A stretch of 64,000 nucleotides of DNA, from the NCBI RefSeq assembly GCF_003065425.1, contig NZ_CP026949.1, forward strand, positions 868,001 through 932,000, written 5' to 3'. Below are positions 42,485 through 51,821 of this stretch, in pieces. Position 1 is the first letter of the stretch. The number at the start of each line of letters is the position of its first letter. Position numbers and translations under genes: made by a program. The stretch comes from Mycetocola zhujimingii (lineage in GTDB: Bacteria > Actinomycetota > Actinomycetes > Actinomycetales > Microbacteriaceae). The notes beneath the pieces were generated by a model. The model saw only the letters and a program-made list of their open reading frames with translations, had not been told where the DNA came from and did not search any database.

Positions 42485-42547
42485 GCGGTGCGCGGCGGAC
42501 TCTCCGAGGTCGCCCGAACTGGGGCCAGATTGCGACACGGCGCAACA
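42485..42547. other. Gap without a gene
   Basis: No reading frame, hairpin or promoter of note is seen between the double operator and the rho promoter. Confidence 0.4.
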
Positions 42548-42578
42548 GTGACGCTGTTTACCTGCCGGGTGCTAGAGT
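42548..42578 (+). promoter_or_regulatory. Probable rho promoter
   Basis: TGACGC (42549-42554) and TAGAGT (42573-42578) are separated by 18 nt; the -10 is followed by a purine start region. Confidence 0.45.
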
Positions 42579-42584
42579 GGGAGG

Positions 42585-42783
42585 CATCCCGACAGGCAAG
42601 CCGATAAGGCAAATCTGGCCTTCGGGTCATTTCTGCAAACCCATCGCCATCGCAACGGCAGTGTGCCTGTGATCTTCGCTTCGAAGAGCAGACAGGGCGC
42701 CAGTCAATCTGACTTCCGCCACAGCTGAAGATGAGCTCTCCTGACGCGCTCGACGTGGATCAGGGGGAAGGAACCCACTTTTA
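42585..42783 (+). promoter_or_regulatory. Long 5' leader of rho
   Basis: About 200 nt lie between the probable start and the GTG. The leader has small hairpins (AAATCTGGCCTTCGGGTCATTT near 42610-42631 in loose form; TCTTCG/CGAAGA near 42673) and then a C/T-rich stretch (42680-42750) that could hold rut-like sites. Such leaders allow Rho to regulate its own gene; this is inference. AGGGGGAAGGAA supplies the binding site near 42762. Confidence 0.45.
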
Positions 42784-45138
42784 GTGACTAACGTCAACAT
42801 CCGTCTCGATACGGAATCAGGCGCAAACCTCTCGTCCCTCAAGGTCTCTGACCTGCAGCTGCTTGCCAGCCAATGGGGCGTTCAGGGCGCATCCAAACTT
42901 CGCAAGGGAGAACTCGTGGAGAGAATCGCCGAGGCTCAGGCCGCAGCCGCTCCCGAGGCAAACGGCGAGGCTCAGGCCGCTCCGGCCGCCTCGGCGGAGC
43001 AGGCCACCGAAACCCAGGTCCCCGCGCCGGACGCAGTTGTCGCGCAGGACTCACCGGTCGTCGCTCCCGCTGTGACGGAGGCAACTCCGGTTGAGGAGCC
43101 GACAGCTCCCGTCGCCAGGAAGCGCGCACCGCGTCGTGCCTCCACCGGTGCCACCAAAGCAGGCGAGCGCGTTCAGGCCGCTGGACACGTGAACTCTGAC
43201 GGTGCACCACTCATTCCGGATGCTCCGGTGGCGGACACCGCCGCTGTCGCTCCGGTGGAAGCACCGCAATCGGCCCAGGGCGAGTCAGCTCCCGTCGAGG
43301 CAGAGGCGACCGATTCGCAGGCAACTGATGCACAGGCAACTGATGCACAGGCAGCCGACGGACAGGCAGAGGGCCGCGAGAGCGGATCCCAGCGTTCCGG
43401 CCGTAAGAACAACAGGCGCGGACGCGGCAGCAAGGCCGACCGTGCCGAGAACACCGACCGTGCCGAGAACGCCACGGTCGACACCGACGCTGACGCGGCA
43501 TCCGCTGATGACGCTGACACCGATTCTTCGCAGGGCGATTCGTCGCAGGGCGAGCGCCAGGGCCGCGGCCGTGGCCGTGGCCGTGGACGCGGTGGCGACA
43601 ACGCCAACCGCGATGACGACCGCGCAGGCAACGACCGTAATGGCAACGAGCGCAACGAGCGTAACGGTAACGACCGCAACGGCGACAAGAACGCTGATCG
43701 CGGTGGCAACGACCGGAACGCTGATCGTAACGACCGCGACCGGAACGCCGATCGCAACGACCGCGACCGCAACGACAAGAACAACGAGCGTAACGAGCGC
43801 AACGCGGATCGCGCGCCGGCCTCCGATCGCCAGGATTCCGACCGCAACGCGGGCAACCGCCAGCTCGAGCGCGATGACGAGGGTGGCCGTAACGGCCGCA
43901 ACCGTTACCGCGACCGCAAGCGCCGCGGTGGAACCGACTCGGCCGACTTCGAGCCCGAGATCGCCGACGACGACGTGCTCCTGCCCGTCGCCGGAATCCT
44001 CGACGTTCTCGACAACTACGCCTTCGTCCGCACGACCGGCTACCTGCCCGGTTCGAACGACGTGTACGTTTCGCTTGGCCAGGTCAAGAAGTACAACCTG
44101 CGCAAGGGTGACGCCGTTGTCGGTGCGATCCGCCAGCCGCGCGAGAACGACAGCAACGCGCGCCAGAAGTACAACGCAATCGTCAAGGTTGAGTCGGTCA
44201 ACGGCCAGAGTGTCGAAGAGGCGGCGAACCGTGTCGAGTTCGGCAAGCTCACGCCGCTCTACCCGCAGGAGCGTCTCCGTCTCGAGACCGAGCAGGGCAA
44301 GCTCACGCAGCGCATCATCGACCTGATCGCTCCGATCGGCAAGGGACAGCGTGGACTCATCGTCGCGCCGCCCAAGGCAGGCAAGACGATCGTGCTTCAG
44401 CAGATCGCCAACGCCATCTCGATCAACAACCCAGAGGTTCACCTCATGGTTGTTCTCGTCGACGAGCGTCCCGAAGAGGTCACCGACATGCAGCGCACGG
44501 TGAAGGGTGAGGTCATCGCCTCCACCTTCGACCGCCCAGCTGAAGACCACACGACGGTCGCCGAACTCGCCATCGAGCGCGCCAAGCGTCTCGTCGAACT
44601 CGGCCACGACGTCGTTGTGCTCCTCGACTCGATCACCCGCCTCGGACGCGCGTACAACCTCGCTGCACCGACCTCCGGCCGGATCCTCTCCGGTGGAGTC
44701 GACGCATCAGCCCTGTACCCGCCGAAGCGGTTCTTCGGAGCCGCGCGCAACATCGAGAACGGTGGCTCGCTCACCATTCTCGCGACGGCGCTCGTCGAGA
44801 CCGGGTCCAAGATGGACGAGGTCATCTTCGAAGAGTTCAAGGGCACCGGAAACTCCGAGCTTCGCCTGTCGCGCCAGCTGGCCGACAAGCGCATCTTCCC
44901 GGCCGTCGACGTCAACGCGTCGTCCACCCGCCGTGAAGAAATGCTGCTCGGTGCAGACGAAGTCAAGGTCACCTGGAAGCTGCGTCGTGCCCTCGCCGGC
45001 CTCGACCCGCAGCAGGCACTCGAGGTCGTCCTCGGCAAGCTCAAGGAAACCTCGTCGAACGTCGAATTCCTCGTTCAGATGCAGAAGACAATGCCCCAGC
45101 CGGTTTCCGGTTCGGGTCACGACCGCGATCACCGCTAG
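42784..45138 (+). CDS. rho: Transcription termination factor Rho with long low-complexity insertion
   Basis: A 784-residue RNA helicase, against about 420 in E. coli. The N-terminal Rho_N helices (LKVSDLQLLASQWGVQGASK) are at about 20-55. An Ala/Glu/Pro-rich acidic segment follows to about 260, then RGRGRGRGRGG and an Asn/Asp/Arg low-complexity stretch to about 380 (GNDRNGNERNERNGNDRNGD is part). The RNA-binding Rho domain begins near 393 (DDDVLLPVAGILDVLDNYAF). Walker A is PPKAGKTIVLQ near 527, followed by the Q- and R-loops (LDSITRLGRAYN). The GTG start is preceded by AGGGGGAAGGAA. Confidence 0.97.
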   Translation: MTNVNIRLDTESGANLSSLKVSDLQLLASQWGVQGASKLRKGELVERIAEAQAAAAPEANGEAQAAPAASAEQATETQVPAPDAVVAQDSPVVAPAVTEATPVEEPTAPVARKRAPRRASTGATKAGERVQAAGHVNSDGAPLIPDAPVADTAAVAPVEAPQSAQGESAPVEAEATDSQATDAQATDAQAADGQAEGRESGSQRSGRKNNRRGRGSKADRAENTDRAENATVDTDADAASADDADTDSSQGDSSQGERQGRGRGRGRGRGGDNANRDDDRAGNDRNGNERNERNGNDRNGDKNADRGGNDRNADRNDRDRNADRNDRDRNDKNNERNERNADRAPASDRQDSDRNAGNRQLERDDEGGRNGRNRYRDRKRRGGTDSADFEPEIADDDVLLPVAGILDVLDNYAFVRTTGYLPGSNDVYVSLGQVKKYNLRKGDAVVGAIRQPRENDSNARQKYNAIVKVESVNGQSVEEAANRVEFGKLTPLYPQERLRLETEQGKLTQRIIDLIAPIGKGQRGLIVAPPKAGKTIVLQQIANAISINNPEVHLMVVLVDERPEEVTDMQRTVKGEVIASTFDRPAEDHTTVAELAIERAKRLVELGHDVVVLLDSITRLGRAYNLAAPTSGRILSGGVDASALYPPKRFFGAARNIENGGSLTILATALVETGSKMDEVIFEEFKGTGNSELRLSRQLADKRIFPAVDVNASSTRREEMLLGADEVKVTWKLRRALAGLDPQQALEVVLGKLKETSSNVEFLVQMQKTMPQPVSGSGHDRDHR

Positions 45139-45171
45139 CTGAGTTCACGAACCCGTTTGCCTCGAGGCACT

Positions 45172-45190
45172 CGACCCCCAGAGGGTCGTT
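45172..45190 (+). terminator. Weak hairpin after rho
   Basis: CGACCC-CCAGA-GGGTCG then TTT, 34 nt after the rho stop; a short stem and short T run. Confidence 0.4.
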
Positions 45191-45257
45191 TGCCCGGGGC
45201 AGGCGGGTTTTCTCGTGGGACAGATGGCAGGATGAAACGTAAGGGACGGAACAAGGC

Positions 45258-46337
45258 ATGTTTGAATCGGTAAAGACTCTGATCGAAGAGCACAAGGATC
45301 TGCAGGATCAGCTGGCAGACCCGGCTGTTCACGCCGACCCGGCTCGCTCCAAGAAAATCAACAGGCGGTACGCCGAGCTGTCGAAGATCATCGCGGCCTA
45401 CAACGCCTGGCTTGAGGCGCAGGACGACCTGGCTGCGGCCCGCGAGCTCGCCAAGGAGGACGAGGCGTTCGCCGCCGAGGTCCCCGGGCTCGAAGAGGGA
45501 CTCGCAACAGCGCAGGAGAAGCTTCGCCGCTTGCTCATTCCGCGCGACCCCGATGACGGCCGTGACGTCATCATGGAGATCAAGGGTGGAGAGGGTGGCG
45601 CCGAGAGCGCGCTGTTCGCTGCCGACCTCCTGCGGATGTACCTGCACTACGCGGAGTCCAAGGGCTGGAAGACGGAACTCCTCGAGCGCACCGAAAGTGA
45701 CCTCGGCGGATACAAGGATGTCCAGGTCGCCATCAAGTCGAACGCGACCGACCCGTCACAGGGCGTCTGGGCTCACCTCAAATATGAGGGTGGCGTACAC
45801 CGCGTGCAGCGCGTTCCCGCGACCGAGTCCCAGGGACGCATCCACACGTCGACAACCGGTGTGCTCGTCTTCCCCGAGGTCGATGCTCCCGAAGAGGTTG
45901 AAATCAGCCAGAACGACCTCAAGATCGACGTCTACCGCTCGAGCGGTCCCGGCGGCCAGTCGGTCAACACGACGGACTCCGCTGTGCGGATCACCCACCT
46001 TCCGACCGGCATCGTCGTTGCGATGCAGAACGAGAAGAGCCAGCTGCAGAACCGCGAGGCCGGAATGCGCGTTCTTCGCGCGCGCATCCTCGCCCGCCAG
46101 CAGGAGGAGCAGGCTGAGCTCGACAGTGCCAAGCGCAAAACCCAGATCCGCACCATGGACCGGTCAGAGCGCATCCGTACTTACAACTTCCCCGAGAACC
46201 GGATTGCAGACCACCGCACCGGGTATAAGGCGTACAACCTCGACGCCGTCATCAACGGCGCTTTGGATCCGCTGATCGAATCAGCGATTCAGGCCGACGA
46301 AGAGGCGCGTCTCGCCGACATCGGTGACACCAACTAG
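45258..46337 (+). CDS. prfA: Peptide chain release factor 1
   Basis: A 359-residue class I release factor for UAG and UAA codons. The catalytic GGQ is in [19 protein letters not shown] (Gly231-Gln233 approx). The codon-recognition tip PxT equivalent lies in the preceding domain ([16 protein letters not shown], with PAT). The ATG is preceded by GTAAGGGACGG. It is the second gene in the rho-prfA-(cysKE)-prmC neighbourhood, and its methylase prmC is encoded 1.8 kb downstream. Confidence 0.97.
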   Translation: MFESVKTLIEEHKDLQDQLADPAVHADPARSKKINRRYAELSKIIAAYNAWLEAQDDLAAARELAKEDEAFAAEVPGLEEGLATAQEKLRRLLIPRDPDDGRDVIMEIKGGEGGAESALFAADLLRMYLHYAESKGWKTELLERTESDLGGYKDVQVAIKSNATDPSQGVWAHLKYEGGVHRVQRVPATESQGRIHTSTTGVLVFPEVDAPEEVEISQNDLKIDVYRSSGPGGQSVNTTDSAVRITHLPTGIVVAMQNEKSQLQNREAGMRVLRARILARQQEEQAELDSAKRKTQIRTMDRSERIRTYNFPENRIADHRTGYKAYNLDAVINGALDPLIESAIQADEEARLADIGDTN

Positions 46338-46351
46338 CCGTTCCTCCATCG

Positions 46352-46386
46352 AAAAAGCCGGTCATCTCGCGATGACCGGCTTTTTT
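46352..46386. terminator. Strong bidirectional terminator after prfA
   Basis: AAAAAGCCGGTCATC pairs perfectly with GATGACCGGCTTTTT round a TCGC loop, followed by T. It separates prfA from cysE, which is transcribed towards it. Confidence 0.93.
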
Positions 46387-46437
46387 GTGAAGGAGCGGAT
46401 GCCGCGTGCACGCTTGGTGGCAATGCGGCATCCCGCG

Positions 46438-47001
46438 CTAGATGTTGTATTCGGGTTCGGTGAGGCCGTAGGTCTTTCCCTGAACCCGCGGCCTGGCCCG
46501 AGCCGGCACGCCGACCAGTACGGACAGCGCCGGCGCGTCCTTCGTGACGACGGCGTTGGCGCCCACGATGCTGCCCTTGCCGACGACGACGGGGCCGATG
46601 ATCTTGGCACCGGCACCGACCTGCACACCGTCCTCAAGCGTCGGGTGCCTCTTCTCCCGTCCGCGACTCTTTCCGCCGAGAGTGACGCCGTGGTACAGCA
46701 TGACATCGTCGCCGATCTCCGCCGTCTCACCAATGACAACGCCCATACCGTGGTCGATGAAAAAACGACGGCCGATGATTGCACCCGGATGGATCTCGAT
46801 ACCGGTCAGGAACCGCGCGAACTGTGACAGGGCACGCGCGGGCATTTTCGCACCGCGAACCCACATCCGGGAAGAGAGCCGGTACGCCCACACCGCGTGC
46901 AGTCCCGAATAGGTCAGGAAAATTTCGACGTTGCCGCGGGCGGCGGGGTCGTGAACGCGTGCTGCTGTGATGTCTTCCCGGATGCGGGTCAGGATTCTCA
47001 T
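46438..47001 (-). CDS. cysE: Serine O-acetyltransferase
   Basis: A 187-residue enzyme that makes O-acetylserine from serine and acetyl-CoA, the first step of cysteine synthesis. The left-handed beta-helix hexapeptide part spans about 65-150 ([40 protein letters not shown]), with the catalytic His in DHGMG and the second in YHGVTLGG. The N-terminal helical domain is short, as in the EpsC-type class. It follows cysK by 2 nt, so the two form an operon and together make O-acetylserine and cysteine. Confidence 0.95.
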   Translation of the reverse strand: MRILTRIREDITAARVHDPAARGNVEIFLTYSGLHAVWAYRLSSRMWVRGAKMPARALSQFARFLTGIEIHPGAIIGRRFFIDHGMGVVIGETAEIGDDVMLYHGVTLGGKSRGREKRHPTLEDGVQVGAGAKIIGPVVVGKGSIVGANAVVTKDAPALSVLVGVPARARPRVQGKTYGLTEPEYNI

Positions 47002-47003
47002 TC

Positions 47004-47942
47004 TCAGTCGAGCAGGTCTGACCAGAGCGGGGTGGAGATGTAGCGTTCGCCCGTGTCGCAGACCATCGCGACGATGCGCTTGCCCTTGTTCTCCGGGCGC
47101 TTGGCGAGTTCTGTTGCCGCCCAGATGATCGCGCCGGATGAGATGCCCGCGAGAATGCCCTCCTCGGCGGCGAGGCGCTTGGCCACGCGGACCGAGTCCT
47201 CGAAACTCACGTCGACGACCTCGTCGTAGATCGTCGTGTCGAGGATGTCGGGGATAAAGTTCGCACCGATGCCCTGGATCTTGTGTGGGCCGGGAGCCCC
47301 ACCATTGAGGATGGGGGAGTCCAGCGGCTCCACGACAACGATCTTCACGTCTGGCTTGCGCTGCTTGAGCACCTGGCCGACGCCGGTGATCGTTCCGCCG
47401 GTGCCGACGCCGGCGACGAAGATGTCGATGTCGCCGTCGGTGTCTCGCCAGATCTCTTCCGCGGTCGTCGTGCGGTGAATCTCGACGTTGGCCTGGTTGG
47501 CGAACTGCTTCGCGAGGATTGCGCCCGGTGTCGATGCAACGATTTCCTCCGCCTTCGCGACGGCGCCCTTCATGCCGAGGGCGGGCTCGGTCAGGACCAG
47601 TTCAGCTCCGAACGCGCGAAGGAGCACGCGACGTTCGGTGCTCATCGAAGCGGGCATGGCAAGGATGACCTTGTAGCCGCGCGCAGCGCCGACGAGGGCG
47701 AGGGCGATGCCGGTGTTTCCGCTCGTGCCTTCGACGATGGTTCCGCCCGGCTTCAGTGCGCCGGATGCTTCGGCCGCATCGACGATTGCGACGCCGAGCC
47801 GGTCCTTGATGCTCGATCCAGGGTTGTAGTACTCGAGCTTCGCGAGCACGGTGGCACCTGCGTCGTCCGTGACACGGTTCAGCTGGACAAGAGGTGTGTT
47901 GCCAAACGCCTCGGTGATATTGGCGTAGATTTTTCCGGCCAC
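47004..47942 (-). CDS. cysK: Cysteine synthase A (O-acetylserine sulfhydrylase)
   Basis: A 312-residue PLP enzyme that condenses O-acetylserine with sulfide. Lys46 in [11 protein letters not shown] binds [13 protein letters not shown] (about 74) binds substrate carboxylate, and [15 protein letters not shown] (about 178) binds the PLP phosphate. The GTG at 47942, preceded by AAGGAG at 8 nt, gives a normal N-terminus; an upstream start at 47972 has no binding site. It heads the cysK-cysE operon and is divergent from prmC. Confidence 0.96.
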   Translation of the reverse strand: MAGKIYANITEAFGNTPLVQLNRVTDDAGATVLAKLEYYNPGSSIKDRLGVAIVDAAEASGALKPGGTIVEGTSGNTGIALALVGAARGYKVILAMPASMSTERRVLLRAFGAELVLTEPALGMKGAVAKAEEIVASTPGAILAKQFANQANVEIHRTTTAEEIWRDTDGDIDIFVAGVGTGGTITGVGQVLKQRKPDVKIVVVEPLDSPILNGGAPGPHKIQGIGANFIPDILDTTIYDEVVDVSFEDSVRVAKRLAAEEGILAGISSGAIIWAATELAKRPENKGKRIVAMVCDTGERYISTPLWSDLLD

Positions 47943-47984
47943 GAATATGCTCCTTGGGTAATGGGGACGCAACTATGCGCGTCA

Positions 47985-48011
47985 GGTTACAGCTTATTGC
48001 TGGGTGTAACC
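47985..48011. promoter_or_regulatory. Inverted repeat in the cysK/prmC divergent region
   Basis: GGTTACA (47985-47991) and TGTAACC (48005-48011) are perfect complements, 13 nt apart, about 43 nt upstream of cysK. It could be an operator, but no known consensus matches. Confidence 0.35.
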
Positions 48012-48107
48012 GGCCTGTGACGGCCCGAATTCCGGTCGGTGCGTGCCTGCGAGCGGGTAAGCTCGATCTGCGGCGGCACGACCGCAAGGGATTTGCTAAG
48101 AGAGCGC

Positions 48108-48983
48108 ATGACTTCTTTTCGAACGACGTCTGTCGGTGAGGTCAGGGACCTCGCCATCGCCGCACTGGAGAACGCGGGAGTTCCCGGCCCCGGCGTCGAC
48201 GCTGAACTGCTCATCGGGCACGTGCTCGGCATGGGCAGGGGCCAGGTTCAGGCCGCAATCGTCATGGGCCGTGAGGTCTCGGGCGAGCACGCCGACGAGA
48301 TCGCCGCTCTCGTGGAGCGCAGGGCGACGAGGGAACCGCTGCAGCACATCCTCGGGGTAGCCCCGTTCAGGGCCCTTGAACTCTTCGTTGGGCCCGGCGT
48401 GTTCGTTCCCCGCCCCGAAACCGAGCAGGTGGCCCAGTTCGCCATCGACGCGCTCGGCGCTGACTCTGCCCCTGAACCCATTGGTATCGACCTCGGCACA
48501 GGTTCGGGCGCCATCGCCCTGGCGATGGCGACGGAGGTCCCTCACGCACGCATTTATGCTGCCGAGAACTCAGTGGATGCCTTCATCTGGGCGAAGCAGA
48601 ATTTCCGGAAGGTGGGTGCGAGCAACGCGACACTGGTCTTCGACGACCTCGCGGGTGCGTTCAGCGAACTCGACGGACAGGTATCCGTTGTCATCTCCAA
48701 CCCACCGTACGTGCCGGCAGCCGCCATCCCGCGCGACCCGGAGGTGCGGTTCTTTGACCCTGCCGCCGCTCTGTACGGGGGAGAGGACGGGCTTGACGTC
48801 GTTCGGCAGCTGTCGGTGACGGCAGCCCGACTGCTTCGACCGGGCGGCACGCTCGTTATCGAGCATGGCGAGTTGCAGGGCGAAGCGATTCGCGACATCC
48901 TCACCCGCGACGGCTGGCGCGCCGCCGCGACCTTCCGGGACCTGACACAGCGGGATCGGACGACCACGGCACTTCGCGCCTAG
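48108..48983 (+). CDS. prmC: Release factor glutamine methyltransferase
   Basis: A 291-residue N5-glutamine methylase that modifies the GGQ glutamine of release factors. GIDLGTGSGAIALAMA (about 124) binds S-adenosylmethionine, and SNPPYVPAAAIP (Asn198) carries the NPPY motif. RREPLQHILGV-like ATREPLQHILGVAPF at about 89 and FVPRPETE at about 103 are also conserved. The ATG at 48108 is preceded by AGAGC; the frame is open upstream to 48039 without a binding site. In this genome cysK-cysE separates it from prfA. Confidence 0.95.
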   Translation: MTSFRTTSVGEVRDLAIAALENAGVPGPGVDAELLIGHVLGMGRGQVQAAIVMGREVSGEHADEIAALVERRATREPLQHILGVAPFRALELFVGPGVFVPRPETEQVAQFAIDALGADSAPEPIGIDLGTGSGAIALAMATEVPHARIYAAENSVDAFIWAKQNFRKVGASNATLVFDDLAGAFSELDGQVSVVISNPPYVPAAAIPRDPEVRFFDPAAALYGGEDGLDVVRQLSVTAARLLRPGGTLVIEHGELQGEAIRDILTRDGWRAAATFRDLTQRDRTTTALRA

Positions 48984-49005
48984 CCGTCGTGCCAGCATGG
49001 TGTCT

Positions 49006-49281
49006 ATGAACGACCGGGACCAGCGACCCATGGCTTTCCGTGCGACCGCGTATCTGCGCACCTCCTGGTGGTCGCGCCGCGAGGTTCGCGCTTTCCGCTA
49101 CGACGCGCTGTGGGCGGACGGTCGTGTGGACCGGGACATCGATCTCGTGAAGGTGATGTACCAGGGCGCGCCGCCGGATTTCGCGACCACGTCCAAGGCG
49201 ATGCATGACGGATGCCCCGACGTCGGGATCGGGCACTGGATCGAGTACGCCACGTGTAACAACATCCCCGGGCCTCTGTGA
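49006..49281 (+). CDS. Hypothetical protein, 91 residues
   Basis: A small soluble protein (MNDRDQRPMAFRATAYLRTS, then SWWSRREVRAFRYDALWADG) that I do not recognise. It contains two Cys, and the end, HWIEYATCNNIPGPL, resembles no family known to me. An ATG at 48997 is an alternative start; neither has a clear binding site. It is in line with prmC (22 nt after its stop) and before the threonylcarbamoyl-AMP synthase gene, so it could be cotranscribed. Confidence 0.6.
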   Translation: MNDRDQRPMAFRATAYLRTSWWSRREVRAFRYDALWADGRVDRDIDLVKVMYQGAPPDFATTSKAMHDGCPDVGIGHWIEYATCNNIPGPL

Positions 49282-49321
49282 GTCGAAACGAATTCGCGGC
49301 ATCCTCCCACACTGGCTCGGA

Positions 49322-49327
49322 TAGAAT
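49322..49327 (+). promoter_or_regulatory. -10 box of a leaderless promoter (threonylcarbamoyl-AMP synthase)
   Basis: TAGAAT, then CAGCGGA (7 nt) and the ATG at 49335. Confidence 0.5.
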
Positions 49328-49334
49328 CAGCGGA

Positions 49335-50021
49335 ATGTCACGTCTCTTCGACTCCTCAGTGGAATCAGACCTCCTCACCGGCATGCGACTGGCTCGAACA
49401 GCGCTTCGCCGCGGTGAGCTCGTCGTGATTCCCACGGACACCGTGTACGGAATCGCCGCTGACGCGTTCTCGCCGAGGGCCGTCCAGCGGCTGCTCGACG
49501 CCAAGGGTCGGACCAGGCAGTCGCCGCCGCCCGTGCTTGTACCGGGTGTGCAGACGCTTGAGGCACTGGCCGCGGTCATTCCGGACGCCGTCAGGAAGCT
49601 CGTCGACGCATTCTGGCCTGGGGGACTGACCATAGTTCTGCCCGCGCAGCCTTCGCTGGCATGGGACCTCGGAGACACAGACGGCACAGTGGCCGTGCGG
49701 ATGCCGGACAACCGCATCGCGCTTGAGCTGCTCACCGAGACGGGACCGCTCGCGGTCTCGAGTGCAAACCTCACAGGTCAGCCGGCAGCCACCACGGCCA
49801 CGGCCGCCGAAGCAATGCTCGGGGACACGGTTGAGGTCTACCTCGACGGTGGGGAGTCGTCGTCGGTCGCATCGACGATCGTCGACGCCACACGGCTGAT
49901 CGCCCCGGGCGGACGACTCTCGATTCTTCGCGAAGGCGCGGTCTCCCGCGAGCAGATCCGCGACGTGATCGGTGACCTCCTCGAGGAGGGGGGGCCGGAG
50001 GACGGCGTGTCAGACGCATGA
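49335..50021 (+). CDS. L-threonylcarbamoyladenylate synthase (Sua5/YrdC/TsaC)
   Basis: A 228-residue enzyme of the first step of tRNA t6A37 formation, from threonine, bicarbonate and ATP. LRRGELVVIPTDTVYGIAAD (about 20-39) is the nucleotide/threonine-binding start, FWPGGLTIVLPAQP and VAVRMPDN follow, and GPLAVSSANLTGQPAATTA is the conserved late motif. The frame is open to 49278, but the ATG at 49335 lies 7 nt after TAGAAT and is preferred. It overlaps the MraY-family gene by ATGA. Confidence 0.95.
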   Translation: MSRLFDSSVESDLLTGMRLARTALRRGELVVIPTDTVYGIAADAFSPRAVQRLLDAKGRTRQSPPPVLVPGVQTLEALAAVIPDAVRKLVDAFWPGGLTIVLPAQPSLAWDLGDTDGTVAVRMPDNRIALELLTETGPLAVSSANLTGQPAATTATAAEAMLGDTVEVYLDGGESSSVASTIVDATRLIAPGGRLSILREGAVSREQIRDVIGDLLEEGGPEDGVSDA

Positions 50022-51349
50022 CCCTCTATGCGATCATCGCCGCGGTCACTGCGCTGATCACCTTCCTGATGTCGATCGTCGTTTACAAACTGGCGCTCAG
50101 GTTCAAGCTCTACCCGTCGATCCGCGATCGCGACGTCCACACCAAGCCAACCCCGCGACTCGGGGGAGTAGCGATGTTCATCGGTGTGGTCGCGACGTTC
50201 GGGATCGCCTCGCAGAACCCGTTTTTCAAGGACACCTTCGCTGACCCCGGTCCGATCCTCGCCATTCTCGGCGCGGCGTTCCTGATCGTGCTCATCGGCG
50301 TTGCCGATGACATCTGGGACCTCGACTGGATGATCAAGCTCGCCACCCAGTTCCTTGCGGCAGGCCTGATCGCGTGGCTCGGCGTGCAGATCTATTCGCT
50401 TCCGATCGGCGGTCTTACCGTCGGCTCCTCCTGGATGAGCGCGACCCTGACGGTCTTCGCCATCGTGCTCGTCATGAACGCCGTGAACTTCATCGACGGT
50501 CTCGACGGCCTCGTCGCCGGTGTCGGGCTGATCGCCAACGGCGTCTTCCTGATCTACGGATACCTCCTGGTTCGTGAGATGGGCCAGTCGAGCTTCTTCA
50601 ACCTCTCGCTGCTGATCTCCGCGGTTCTCGTCGGCGCGTGCGCGGGGTTCCTGCCGCTCAACTGGCACCCGGCAAAGATGTTCATGGGAGACGCGGGAGC
50701 GCTCCTCGTCGGCCTGCTCATGGCGACGTCTGCGGTCGCGATCACCGGCCAGATCGACCCATCGGCGCTCAGTGCGGGCCCCTCGGACGCCGGCGTGGTC
50801 GGACGGAGTCAGCTCCTCGGTGCCTTCATTCCGATCATCCTTCCGTTCGCGATCCTCGTTGTTCCGCTCGTTGACTTCGCACTCGCGGTGATCCGGCGGC
50901 TCAGGGCCGGGAAGTCGCCGTTCAGCGCCGATCGCCTCCACCTGCACCACAGGCTCCTCGACATGGGGCACTCGCACCTTCATGCCGTGCTGTTGTTCTA
51001 CGCCTGGACCGCGGTGATCGCGGTGTCGTGCCTGATGTTCTTTGTTTTCCAGCCGTACTGGTTCGCGCTTGGCTTCCTCATTGTCGGGGTGATCGTTTGC
51101 ACGGTCTTCACACTCGCCCCCCCCGGGAGACGTAAGGCCGTCGAGATCACCGTGCAGTCGGCAGAAGAAGGCACGGAGGTCGCCGAAGACCTCGCGCGCT
51201 ACGACCCGCTTGACGAGGCATCGGTTGTCCGCAACCCCGACGCCCCAATCTCAGAAGACGTGGTGAGCCGTGCGCTTGCCGCAGGACCCGAATCCGACCC
51301 GCGGAATACCGAAGTACGGGCTAACGAACCACAGAAAGATCAGCGATGA
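50018..51349 (+). CDS. Undecaprenyl-phosphate sugar-1-phosphate transferase (WecA/MraY family)
   Basis: A 443-residue membrane protein with about 11 hydrophobic segments that transfers a sugar-1-phosphate to a polyprenyl phosphate. GVADDIWDLDWMIK (Asp97, Asp98) is the DDxxD motif; NAVNFIDGLDGLVAGVG and HLHHRLLDMGHSHLHAV are the WecA/TagO-type loops, the latter the HxHHR-type His motif. The C-terminal 85 residues are acidic and disordered. The ATG overlaps the previous stop. It makes the first lipid-linked intermediate for cell-wall polymers. Confidence 0.92.
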   Translation: MTLYAIIAAVTALITFLMSIVVYKLALRFKLYPSIRDRDVHTKPTPRLGGVAMFIGVVATFGIASQNPFFKDTFADPGPILAILGAAFLIVLIGVADDIWDLDWMIKLATQFLAAGLIAWLGVQIYSLPIGGLTVGSSWMSATLTVFAIVLVMNAVNFIDGLDGLVAGVGLIANGVFLIYGYLLVREMGQSSFFNLSLLISAVLVGACAGFLPLNWHPAKMFMGDAGALLVGLLMATSAVAITGQIDPSALSAGPSDAGVVGRSQLLGAFIPIILPFAILVVPLVDFALAVIRRLRAGKSPFSADRLHLHHRLLDMGHSHLHAVLLFYAWTAVIAVSCLMFFVFQPYWFALGFLIVGVIVCTVFTLAPPGRRKAVEITVQSAEEGTEVAEDLARYDPLDEASVVRNPDAPISEDVVSRALAAGPESDPRNTEVRANEPQKDQR

Positions 51350-51792
51350 AATCAACACCCATCTTCCGGCAGAGTCTCAAATGGGGCGCTGTCGCATCGC
51401 TGGCCATCGCCGTCATCGGCGGGGGGATCGGCTATATCGTCGACGGCACAGTCGGCCTGGGCAGTGCGCTGATCGGCACAGCGCTCGCACTGGTGTTCCT
51501 CAGCATCACGGCGGGCAGCATCCTGTTCGCCAACCGGTTCTTCGGGAGCGACCTGTACGTGCCGATCTTCTTCGGCGTGGTGCTCGGCGGGTGGATCGTG
51601 AAATTCGTGCTGTTTCTCGTCATGGCACTGTTGCTCAAGGACCAGCCGTGGATCAACCCGGTCGTGCTTTTCCTGAGCATCATCACCGGCGTACTCGTCA
51701 CCCTCGTGATCGATGTCGTCATCGTTTCCCGGTCGCGGATGCTGTATGCCAGCGACGTTACTCTTCCCGGCGACAACAACAGATCGAACTGA
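51346..51792 (+). CDS. AtpI-like membrane protein
   Basis: A 148-residue protein with four hydrophobic segments (WGAVASLAIAVIGGGIGYIV, ALIGTALALVFLSITAGSIL, LYVPIFFGVVLGGWIVKFVL, PVVLFLSIITGVLVTLVIDV). The position immediately before atpB and the topology match AtpI-type proteins of actinobacterial ATP synthase operons, proposed to help assemble the c-ring or handle Mg2+. The ATG overlaps the upstream stop by ATGA. The sequence identity of this class is low, so the name rests mainly on position. Confidence 0.75.
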   Translation: MKSTPIFRQSLKWGAVASLAIAVIGGGIGYIVDGTVGLGSALIGTALALVFLSITAGSILFANRFFGSDLYVPIFFGVVLGGWIVKFVLFLVMALLLKDQPWINPVVLFLSIITGVLVTLVIDVVIVSRSRMLYASDVTLPGDNNRSN

Positions 51793-51821
51793 ACCTGTGT
51801 TTAGTTCGCCGCTCGGTTCGT

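Noticed and set aside
43285-44607. Antisense frame of 440 residues opposite rho
   Set aside because: Its Val/Ala-rich runs mirror the Asn/Asp/Arg codons of the Rho insert, so it is not an independent gene.
47943-48107. SAM-type riboswitch or T-box before cysK
   Set aside because: Only a short 7-bp inverted repeat is present; no riboswitch core is recognised.
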